Assembly: GCF_019175285.1 (NCBI RefSeq)
Contig: NC_056524.1
Span: 231,898,894 to 231,962,893, forward strand
Direction of reading: 5' to 3'
DNA length: 64,000 nucleotides
Source of the DNA: Sceloporus undulatus
Lineage: Eukaryota > Chordata > Lepidosauria > Squamata > Phrynosomatidae
The position numbers were made by a program, and so were the translations under genes. The notes under the pieces were generated by a model that was not told the DNA's origin, ran no database searches, and saw only the letters and a program-made list of their open reading frames with translations. Below are positions 57,101 through 64,000 of this stretch, in pieces (position 1 is the first letter of the stretch; each line of letters begins with the position of its first letter).

Positions 57101-60100
57101 TACCAGAGAGTAATGGCAGAGATCTATCCTCCACTCTTCCCCTGAAGCTGTAACACTGGGGCTGGGGGAATTAATAAGAAAGAAAAGGAGCCACACCATG
57201 ACAACCAAGAAAGCTATCATTTTACAGCTGCTCATGCCATTCCCTCATGGCACTTGCACTGTTCTGCAGATCAAACAAGCAAAATCAAGAGTCCTGTAAC
57301 ATCTTAAACAAATGCAATATGGCTTCAGTTTTTATAGAAACAGTCCAGTTCATGAGGAGAGGAATGAGCTGGAACGAACAAGACTTGGAAATAAGAACAG
57401 TGATGACATGGTGACAGAGAACCAAAAGCAGCACCAGACAGAAAAGGACAAAAAGAGCCAAGCAGGCAAAAAAAAAAAAATAAAAAAAAAAATAAAAAAA
57501 AATAAAAAATAAAAAAATAATAAAAAAAGGCCAGCCAAACTTCAGGTTTCCCAACTTGCCCTGTCATCAGTGATCTCCAGAAGTTTCCCCTTTGTCACAG
57601 CCATGTGAAGCCTATCACCTCTCCAAGAGAACCAGCTTTATTCTTTATGCTTCCCAGGGAAACATCCAAAAATTATCCCAGAATTTCACAGATATGAAGC
57701 AGAAACATGCACTTTTAAAATCCATTCATGTGCACAGTAAGCAGTAATACTGGGAGAGCTTTCCTTTGAAAGGGCTTTCTGGAGGCTATGCTCTGCAGTT
57801 GGTCCTTCAAATTCACTAACATACCACATGCTGTCTACAGGGGAGGAAGATACAGGAACAAAAAAAAAAAAAAAGTAAGGTAAGAGCAAGAGGTGGGGAA
57901 GAAAAATATTAATAAACCAAGAAAAAACTTCTAGAAATTACAATTGCCAGCATGTTGAGACCAAACAGATATCCTGAGGGAAAGTTGCCAAGCAAGGAGT
58001 GGGAAGAAGGTAGATTTGGATTTATAGTACTGGTAGATCTCTAGGAGGGTCTTGGTTACTTAATACCAAGTCAGCAAAAACAAAACTACCCCATCTCTAC
58101 TCCACAGCTAATTTTATGCAGAAATGAAAATTGTGGAAATTAGGACCGGATTTGTGTGTATGAATATTCATTTAGTTCTGGTACTCAGCACATGGGCTTA
58201 GAACTATTTAAGTATGTATAAAATTAGTCTTCAGGCATTTTAGAAATTAACACACTTATTATAGCATAATTTTTCTAGACACATCTACTCTCATTATGAA
58301 CTGGACTGGGCCTATAAAAACTGAATCTATAATGCATTTGTTTTGCTGTAAAAAATTAGCACAGTACTCCTCTAGGAATTAATTATAAATATATGTCTGT
58401 GAATGTAAAAAGATGTTTCATACCATATTATACAAATAATAAGGTATTGCACAATTTTAGCAAACACTCATAAGAGAATGATAAGGAGTGAGATCAAATC
58501 TTCAATTCTGAGGAATAAAAAAGATTATAGCTGTAAAAGCAACAGTAACAATAAAGAAGCTAAAATGAAGGAAGGAAGGGGGGAGAATATACAAATATTA
58601 TGTTTGATAATGTATAAATAAGAAGAAATTTGTTTGTTTTTAAAGTGTAACTATGCCAATAAAGATTAAATTAATAAAAAAACTAAATATATGTCTGTAT
58701 CGCCTGGTATATTTTTTGTGGTCTGAAGGAGATCATACAAGACCGAGGTATATCTACCTCTGGCCAAAACTATGCATTGTTCTACAACTGCTATGCAACA
58801 GAATTAGCTATTGGAATGCTTTGGTCTGCTTTACCAAAACAGGCCCTTCCAACACTAATCTGAGCAAACTTCAATAATGGCAGGAGGGGCGGATGGACAA
58901 AGGTGCTAGGGTAAAAAGACCAACTGCTATTCTTTGTGTATCTATCCAACTAATATAATAAAATTGATGTGAGGTAATAAAGAATTCCTAGTCAATCCCC
59001 GACAAGGTTTCTCTGATAAGCCTTTTCTTTCCATTCCAAACTAAACTTGTCTTGCATCTTTTGAACATTCAGTGAGTTAGCTTTCTGAATAGATAGCCAC
59101 TCTAGCACGGCACTAAAAGAGCACCAACCAGTATCAATTACACAGGCTGGGAATAGCTGAGGATTCTTGAATTGCAAGAGATTACTACCCAACAAGATTA
59201 AAATTCCATTATATGAAAACCTTTATAGTGATAATGTAGTCAATAACAGAAACTGACACTCTACCTCTATCAATCACTTACACAGGCTATATGATATGAA
59301 GACAGAAGAGCAAAGCTGCCTTGTCCATGCTTTAAACATCCTGTACAAAGATACAGCCACTTTGAAGGATACTGTAAGCAAGAAGCCCAGGAGGTGAAAT
59401 AGTGTCTTCCCAGCATGTTTCCACTTCTGGTACACATCCAGCTGACACATTTATCATGGCCAGTGCTGATAACCCATTCAGCTTCCAAGCAAAAGATCAC
59501 TGCAGACACTCTGTTCTGGTGAGCTGTGAGACAAATAAGAATTATATCACCTTAAACTTGAATATTTATACTCTTGGATTTGAATAATGGATGGCTAGGC
59601 TTACTAGAGAAGCAGGCTGTGATCAGTACTGTTTGTTACTGTATACTGTACAACACCTGCATAAATTTAAGTGTTGTTTCTGTCTTTTAAGATAGCTGCT
59701 GATGGAGGAGTATGAAAAATTCAAGGTATGCTTTCCCAGAGGAACCCGGTGGTATGTGCTGTATACTGACTATAGGTCAGTCTATAGTTGGTATCTCCAA
59801 TTTTAACATGTGGACTTTTTATCATGTGCTCTAACTATTATTTTATATTTTGTATCTTATAGTTTTTCATTTTATTCAATATTGTTTTAATGTGTATGTA
59901 TTTCCTATTATTATGTTATGACTCAAGGTTAAATTAAACTAAATTCCCAAAAGTTCCTCATGTGACAGCTGTTTGTGTCATATTCAGGAGGAAAGAAATG
60001 CTGGCTGATACAATAGTAGTAAATAAATCCACACAAACATATTCAGCAGTATCATCAAAACATGTGTAAGTGGAGAAGTAACTGAACACTGGCCTACTAT

Positions 60101-63100
60101 TTATTCTGAGGTTGAATGAGGAGAAAGTCAAGGTCCAAATATAAATACAGTTTTTGTTTGGAAAGACATGTGGATGATTCCAGAGAGTGTTGGCATTCCT
60201 AACAAATAATTAAAATCTTTCAGACAAAAAAATCAGAACTACTTTCTTCATTGTGACTGTGTCAAAAATAAGTTGCTGCTGCAACAGTAGCAGCAAGAAC
60301 ATCAACAACAATAATAAAACAACGACTCATTTAAGGGCTTCTTGAAGTTTGTTTCCTTCATATAGAAATGTTAGCATTACTTTCCAATGGAGTAGGGAGA
60401 GCACTGGGGCAAAACCACTAAAAAATTTGGAATGAGAAAAAAAGGCATCTGCTTTGGTATAAAAGTAATTTTAATAGAGGTTCTACCTCAGAGCTGCATT
60501 TTCCTCTCTTGCAGGATTTCAGGTTAAGAAAAAAAATTCTTATATGGAGTTGGCCTTGTAAGAAAAAGGGTTGTTTATGAATGAAGCAATGTGTTGCTTC
60601 ACATTTTGCTCTCTGTGCCCCTATGAATTCACTCCAAGATAGCATGTCCTATACTAACATTCCTTTCCCACTGTTCTGGAAAGATATTCTTCCTGATGGT
60701 TTCACTGTGAAAGCTGCACTTGGTGGAAATAAGGACTGGAATTCAGGCAAAACCAGGAGCCAGAAAAGGAGCACTTTTGATTAGATTTCTGGTGTAAGAC
60801 CACCATGTTCCACAGAGCAGCCAAGAACAATTACCGCATGACTGATAAAGCAAGCCCTTCCTACTAGCAATGGGCAGGAGTTCAATTACTTTGTGCATGG
60901 CTGAAGAGTAAATACAACCACATTATGACAAGTAGAGCCGGTGTGGTTTGAGTGTTGAACTACAACTGCAATTTTTCATTCAGCCATGAAATCCAGTGGG
61001 GGATCTGGGCAAGTCAAACGCTCTCAGCCTCAGGGGAAGGCAATGGCAAACTTCCTCTGAACAGATCTTGCCAAGAAAAACCTATGATAGGTTCGCCCTA
61101 GAGTTGCCGTAAGTTGGAAATTACCTGGAGGCACAAAAGAAACATATGACAAGTAGTTCAGACCACATGGCTAAAACCACTTTTAATGGAACTTGGATAC
61201 TATAATTGCCAAAAACAGTTCCATTCAAAACAATTTGCTATTTTAACACTTTAAATTTTTAAGATAACATTATATGCTGGAGAAGTAGCTCAAAGGTAGC
61301 TATTATCCCCACTACCCAGAGGTGGATTGGATAGGTAAGATGCAGGTAAAACATAAAACACAAAAAGGGGAAAGTGTTCCAGTTGATGATGCTACTACAT
61401 GCAGACAGTGATTGCAGTTTCAAGTTACTTTACAGCAGTAGTTCTCAAATGGCAGGGTGGGACTCCTGGGGGTTGGTGGGGGGAGGGGAGAGTTGCTCAA
61501 GTGGGGTTGGCCCTGACTATTTTAAATAGTTTTGAGTACTAATATTTACATGATTATTTTAATTTTAATTCTAAGGATAATTTAATTTCCAAGCAGGCAC
61601 AGTCATCTGTGCAAACTTTTGATTCAAGTTAGGACTGATTTAGCATCCAAGTTACTCATTTAATATTTCTCACCTGTGAAGAAATGCATGCTTCATAGTT
61701 TCATTACCTGGATAAGTCCTGACAAAATTCATCTTATTAAAGTCTTCTGAGATATGGAACTCCTGAAATTAAACAATCAAATGATTATTATGAAAAACAG
61801 GAAAAAAGTGTCTTTCAAAACCATGGAAGAGGCCTTGATGATATCAGGAAGAATCTTCATTCAGAAAAAGCAATTAGTGTTGCTGCTCTAAATATTAATT
61901 TACAGAGGTTGTCTGCTAGAATCTTATGTCTTTAACACTTTTTAAGGAAGCAGCAGTTTCCAACATGTAAATTTGGCTAAAAGAGATTTCAGTGAGATAA
62001 TAACACCCTGGTACAAGTATGTCAGTTGCCTTTGGGAAAGCATCTACTTCATTATCTTGATTTTATTATTTATTGTTTTATTTCTTCTAAGGCTGTATTC
62101 ACACTGCAGAAATAATCCATTAATAATTATAACTAATAATTAACTGCCAGGGCTCAATGCTATGGAATCCTGTCAATTGTAGTTTATTGTGGCATCAGAG
62201 CTCTCTGACAGAAAAGGCTAAATGTCTCACAACACTACAATTCCAAGAATTCCATAGCACTGAACCATGGCAGTTAATGTGGTGTCAACCTGGATTATTT
62301 CTGCAATGTGGATACAGCCCTAGTGAGTTTTCAGGCTGTCTAAACAGTGTAATAGTAATTAACACAATTTCCTTTTGAGCTTGCAATCCTATATACATTT
62401 ACCTGAGAATATGTCCTTCCTTAGTCAATGAACCTTACTCCCAAGCAGACATAAAGCAAACCTACCCCCAGTGGGGGTAATGTGTTCTTTAGGTAAAGTA
62501 TTATTCATTTGACATCACTTCTGCTTAATTTGGCTTCTGAAGACTGACAGAGAGATGGTTTGCTGCACAGCACCACTAAGAACGCACTGCATAAGTTTAG
62601 GTATACATTCATGCAAATATTTATCACTGTGATATTTTTCCTTTCCCTACAGCTACACTGACAGTTCCTGACCTTAAGAGGACTGATCACAGAACACTAT
62701 CAAGACAGATATAAGATGCATCCCATACTCTTGCACCAAGAACAGGGCAATAGTTTCATCTTGTTCTTGGGAACAAGAAGTGATCACACTTAACCTAAAA
62801 GAGGGGTGCACAAAGTATGGTCCCCTGGTCCATTTTTGTGGCCCCCAAGACCCTCTGAGGTCAACAAAAGATTTTCTAGCTCCAAAGTTACCTCTGGGTT
62901 ATGGAGGGCATTTCCACTCTGTTTGGAGCCCCCTATTCCTGAACCCCAGGGATCAAAAGACATTTTTGTTTTAAATGTTTGCTCCTAGTGCCCTCTAGAG
63001 GGTGTGGAGAGCTTTTCATCATGTTTCACAGGCCCTCTAAGCCAATTTATGCCCAGAAAAGGTCTTTTTTTGTGAAAGTCTGTTCATTTCTTGTTGTTGA

Positions 63101-63979
63101 AAAGGCACAAACAGCTACAGTTGCCCCTCCCAATTTGCGGACTTGGAGTCTGCGGTTTTCCCCTTTCAGACGGCAAGTGGGGGAGGGACAAAACTGCGTG
63201 CGTTCCTGATGCAAGAAACCAATGGTGACTCAAATATTGGTGTTTTTTCCAGATATGTAGAATGGATCCCCTATGAATCAGGAGGGACAAGTGTACAAAA
63301 GTACAAACTGTTATCTAAATCCCACTGTTAGTCCCAATTACAGAGGATTACTGAACCAACTGCTGAATAGGTTTACTTATGGAAAGCCCATCAACTCAGT
63401 GGGATGAGCAATTCAATTTAGTTAGGATAACCCTGTATGAAAAAAAAATCACAATTGCATATCTGTTTTCATCAACATAGCAGACAACAAATTGCAGGCA
63501 AATCCACTGAAACAATGGCAAACCTCCTCTGAATAATTTTGACAAGGAAAGTCTATGATAGAGTCACCATAAGCTGGAGTTGACTTGAAAGCACGCAACA
63601 ACAAGAAGTCACACTGTTATATAAAAAGCAAGCTTAATACTACTTGTTCAGTTTGCAGTTAAGGTTAATTGAGAACAAAACCAACTGGAGGTCATGAAAT
63701 CAGTGCTAAACTGGCTAATAAAAGCAGCTACCTCTCTTTTACATAGTAAATGTATGTCAACATCTAAAGATATACAACATGGTACTTCATGAACAGGTAA
63801 GTTAAGCAATTGTATATAACTTGAGAATAATAAAATCAAATATATGTATGCAAGGTTAAGGTAAACATAAATTAAATCGACACTCAATGTGAATGATATG
63901 CTCACCATAATGGCTCCATTATCCTGGCCAACAAATATTCGCCTGCTGTCATGGTGATAAGCCATAGTTGAACAAGGAG
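39410..63979 (-). CDS. WDFY1: WD repeat and FYVE domain-containing protein 1, 5' exons outside window
   Basis: Ten minus-strand coding exons join in frame to 1,025 coding bases plus stop. With the one base owed by the preceding exon this is 342 residues, exactly what human WDFY1 (410 aa, from memory) has from residue 69 on. Family knowledge: WDFY1 binds phosphatidylinositol 3-phosphate on early endosomes through its FYVE zinc finger and acts as an adaptor in TLR3/TLR4-TRIF signalling. Seen: WD40 repeats ([59 protein letters not shown]), then the FYVE domain with [31 protein letters not shown] and RVCDSC (four zinc-binding Cys pairs), then a last WD repeat ([13 protein letters not shown]). The wording ([36 protein letters not shown]) picks WDFY1 over its paralogue WDFY2. 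The first 68 or so residues lie beyond base 64000. Confidence 0.96.
41323..41431 (-). CDS. WDFY1: WDFY1 exon (equivalent to exon 11)
   Basis: 109 bp, acceptor CCCTCAAG, donor GTAGGC. Reads [36 protein letters not shown]. Confidence 0.95.
42575..42785. mobile_element. Near-perfect palindrome, GAAGGCTTTCATGGC element
   Basis: Starts TGAAGTCGAAGGCTTTCATG; arms about 42612-42688 and 42697-42780 are reverse complements over about 77 bp (CTATGTGGCCATGTTCTAGA / TCTAGAACATGGCCACATAG; CCAGCATCTGGCAT / ATGCCAG...GATGCTGG), with a loop under 10 bp. A half copy lies at 28185-28305. I associate this sequence with Penelope-like retroelements of squamates, without certainty. Confidence 0.75.
43385..43555 (+). 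mobile_element. Retroelement 3'-end fragment (CACTTCCTCAGATGCA type)
   Basis: GAGCTTTCATAGACTTCAGT, CTACTTCCTCAGATGCAAGT, CAAAAGCTCATGTTGCC, ACTAACACGGCTATATCTTT: a widespread amniote repeat end. Similar wording at 26140-26245 and 46890-46960. Confidence 0.5.
43655..43712. mobile_element. Fragment of the CAGTGTGCCTGCATTATACG MITE family
   Basis: TACAGCGCGCCCGTGTCATA and TGCGGGCGCGCTCAAGCCG, the left end of the family complete at 13933-14101. Confidence 0.55.
44283..44413 (-). CDS. WDFY1: WDFY1 exon (equivalent to exon 10), rest of FYVE domain
   Basis: 131 bp, acceptor CACCTAG, donor GTGAGT. Reads [43 protein letters not shown] with the last codon split 2+1. Carries the PI3P-binding HHCRKCG motif and the RVC motif with the last Cys pair. 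Confidence 0.96.
44988..45089 (-). CDS. WDFY1: WDFY1 exon (equivalent to exon 9), start of FYVE domain
   Basis: 102 bp, 34 codons, acceptor TTTCCAG, donor GTGAGG. Reads [34 protein letters not shown]: the WxxD motif and the first CxxC zinc pair of the FYVE finger. Confidence 0.96.
46250..46960 (+). mobile_element. Decayed Penelope-like (GIY-YIG type) retroelement fragment
   Basis: Pieces read like the endonuclease end of Penelope-like elements: a [11 protein letters not shown] block (compare YIGQTGQ-L), AEHSN-like and [11 protein letters not shown]-like phrases in nearby frames, then a 3' end with GAAGAAATGGGTTTATATCC, GAAAGCTCATGAGAAAATAA and GCCTTAAGGTACTGCTACAT. Strongly degraded with several breaks. 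Assignment rests on these short motifs only. Confidence 0.5.
47165..47270 (-). CDS. WDFY1: WDFY1 exon (equivalent to exon 8)
   Basis: 106 bp, acceptor TTTACAG, donor GTAGGA. Reads [35 protein letters not shown], ending on a full codon. Confidence 0.95.
48093..48619. mobile_element. CGTATATACT-ended DNA element with internal duplication
   Basis: Left ACCGTATATACTTGGCTTTT and, inverted from the right, TACTGTATATATTCGTGTAT are imperfect terminal repeats; both continue with an AAGTYRA motif. Inside, a block of about 82 bp is repeated (AAAATCCTGGGAACAAATGC at 48242 and 48324). The element resembles the ATATACTCGAGTATAAGTCG repeats known from many amniotes. Confidence 0.6.
49083..50045 (-). mobile_element. 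CR1 LINE, about 960 bp of RT and 3' end
   Basis: Minus strand encodes [16 protein letters not shown], the catalytic block [70 protein letters not shown] and the CR1 3' end (CTCTATGATTCCATGAAC at the plus-strand left edge). The longest CR1 piece in the window; broken, with a few breaks in frame. Confidence 0.9.
50737..50863 (-). CDS. WDFY1: WDFY1 exon (equivalent to exon 7)
   Basis: 127 bp, acceptor AACTAG, donor GTATGT. Reads [41 protein letters not shown] and two bases of the next His codon. Complete WD40 blade with the WD dipeptide. Confidence 0.95.
51092..51790 (-). mobile_element. L2-type LINE 3' end with (ATT)n tail
   Basis: Minus strand reads [70 protein letters not shown], ending in a (TTA)n tail (51092-51141 on the plus strand). 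An unbroken frame of about 140 codons suggests a fairly young copy. Confidence 0.85.
51868..52072 (+). mobile_element. MIR-like CORE-SINE
   Basis: GTGTGGTGTACCAGTTAAGA (box A region), GTAAGTTCAAATGCTAAC (box B), TAAGATCAGTCACTAACC (core), AGGTAAGATATAAATATAG (tail). Old and diverged. Confidence 0.6.
52935..53330 (-). mobile_element. BovB LINE 3' fragment
   Basis: Minus strand: [40 protein letters not shown], upstream [10 protein letters not shown]. These are the conserved C-terminal blocks of the BovB reverse-transcriptase protein, also present at 11690-11990. Confidence 0.85.
54537..54858 (+). mobile_element. Sauria-type tRNA-derived SINE
   Basis: GATGCAGTGGCTCAGTGGTT head, GGTGGAGTGAGCTCCCATCA, CAGCTTCTGCTAACCAAGCA, GCAAGTAGATGAACAGGTAC, TGTTGGCCACATGATCACTG, GAGATGAGCATAGCCCCCTA, GTTGGACATGACTTGAC and a CCTTTACCTTTTTT tail. 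Matches the squamate-wide SINE family with a BovB-derived 3' end. The only full copy in this window. Confidence 0.85.
55414..55526 (-). CDS. WDFY1: WDFY1 exon (equivalent to exon 6)
   Basis: 113 bp, acceptor CTCTAAG, donor GTAATA. Reads [38 protein letters not shown] with the final Gly codon split 1+2. The acceptor ends AAG rather than the usual CAG/TAG. Confidence 0.94.
59373..59523 (-). CDS. WDFY1: WDFY1 exon (equivalent to exon 5)
   Basis: 151 bp, acceptor CTCACAG, donor GTATCC. Reads [50 protein letters not shown] (last codon split 2+1). The donor GTATCC is weak but is the only GT fitting the phase and the next exon. Confidence 0.94.
60935..61145 (+). mobile_element. tRNA/MIR-core SINE
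   Basis: AGCCGGTGTGGTTTGAGTGT head, CTCTCAGCCTCAGGGGAAGG core, CTTGCCAAGAAAAACCTATG, and tail GGTTCGCCCTAGAGTTGCCG, GGAAATTACCTGGAGGCACA. Confidence 0.85.
61708..61762 (-). CDS. WDFY1: WDFY1 exon (equivalent to exon 4)
   Basis: 55 bp between acceptor TTTCAG and donor GTAATG. Reads [18 protein letters not shown] and the first base of an Ala codon. Too short to stand out as an open frame. Confidence 0.93.
62090..62321. mobile_element. CACTGCAGAAATAAT MITE, complete copy
   Basis: 232 bp with long terminal inverted repeats: AGGCTGTATTCACACTGCAG at the left and AGGGCTGTATCCACATTGCA inverted from the right. Internal self-complementary blocks GCTATGGAATCCTGTCAATT and AATTCCAAGAATTCCATAGC. Template for recognising the interrupted copy 8014-9374. 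Confidence 0.85.
62800..63060. repeat. Unclassified repeat resembling 5099-5335
   Basis: CACAAAGTATGGTCCCCTGG, CCATTTTTGTGGCCCCCAAG, GTTATGGAGGGCATTTCCAC and AGAAAAGGTCTTTTTTTGTG. No termini recognised. Confidence 0.35.
63119..63295. mobile_element. CAGTTGCCCCTCC MITE
   Basis: Ends CAGTTGCCCCTCC and, inverted, CACTTGTCCCTCC, each next to TA. About 177 bp. The pogo/Tc1-mariner group is suggested by the TA and the CA-G/T-TG ends. Confidence 0.65.
63505..63605 (+). mobile_element. tRNA/MIR-core SINE, 3' half
   Basis: CAATGGCAAACCTCCTCTGA, GATAGAGTCACCATAAGCTG, GAGTTGACTTGAAAGCACGC and a CAACAACAAG tail. Confidence 0.75.
63906..63979 (-). CDS. WDFY1: WDFY1 exon (equivalent to exon 3)
   Basis: 74 bp, acceptor TTTGGGCAG, donor GTGAGC. 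Reads [17 protein letters not shown] then QDNGAIM, ending on a full codon; begins with two bases of a split codon. Confidence 0.95.
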
Positions 63980-64000
63980 CTGCCCAAAGAAATACCATTA

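Larger units (their letters stand above)
55527..64000. other. WDFY1 introns between exons 6, 5, 4, 3 and upstream
   Basis: 55527-59372: nothing recognised except an A-rich tract at about 57469-57530 and a short A run at 57861-57874. 59524-61707 holds a SINE (60935-61145) and a hAT-like end near 61437 (CAGTAGTTCTCAAATGG). 61763-63905 holds the MITE 62090-62321, an unclassified repeat 62800-63060, the MITE 63119-63295 and a SINE tail 63505-63605. 63980-64000 is the 3' end of the next intron. Confidence 0.5.

Noticed and set aside
1-64000. CRISPR arrays, operons, prokaryotic defence or phage systems
   Set aside because: The sequence is vertebrate with introns, LINEs and SINEs; the repeats are dispersed or microsatellite-like, and none has regular spacers.

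Overview
The window is nuclear DNA from a vertebrate, almost certainly a squamate reptile (lizard). Support comes from the repeats: BovB, CR1 and L2-type LINEs, tRNA-derived and 5S rRNA-derived SINEs with BovB-like tails, a Sauria-type SINE, and many hAT, TA-flanked and GC-rich MITE-like DNA elements. The species cannot be fixed from the sequence; an iguanian lizard is only a guess. A 10-base run of N at 11044-11053 marks an assembly gap.

Two host genes are present, both on the minus strand in tandem. AP1S3 (sigma-1C subunit of the clathrin adaptor AP-1) occupies about 612-29623. Four coding exons are visible: an exon 1 carrying only the start codon (29621-29623) and exons at 4863-5041, 2966-3074 and 612-749. 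They encode 143 residues; the short last coding exon is not recognisable and should lie left of base 1. WDFY1 (WD40 + FYVE endosomal adaptor) occupies 39410-63979 plus a 3' UTR that probably runs down to about 36820. Ten coding exons are visible, equivalent to exons 3-12, with consistent phases and GT/AG junctions. They encode the family from just before residue 70 to the stop; the first two coding exons lie right of base 64000. The order and orientation match the mammalian AP1S3-WDFY1 neighbourhood as I know it.

Layout: 1-5041 holds the 3' half of AP1S3 with a few MITEs. 5042-29620 is AP1S3 intron 1, a repeat trap with deeply nested insertions: an L2 split by a hAT that holds a MITE that holds another hAT; a BovB split by an L2 copy and a GC-rich MITE; a CR1 split by a 169-bp TA-flanked MITE; SINEs split by SINEs and by a retroposed segment. 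About 29560-29760 is the GC-rich first exon and likely promoter of AP1S3. About 29760-36820 is the intergenic spacer, with a broken SINE, TA-flanked MITEs and a long inverted repeat. 36820-64000 is WDFY1, whose introns are older and more sparsely filled.

The two proteins act in neighbouring endomembrane steps (AP-1 sorting at trans-Golgi/endosomes; PI3P-bound WDFY1 on early endosomes), but nothing in the sequence shows that they are co-regulated. I found no new protein-coding system. The most unusual material is non-coding: GC-rich, heavily self-complementary MITE-like elements, a hAT-type element carrying a roughly 67-bp tandem hairpin array, and the nested insertions, whose target-site duplications can be read directly.
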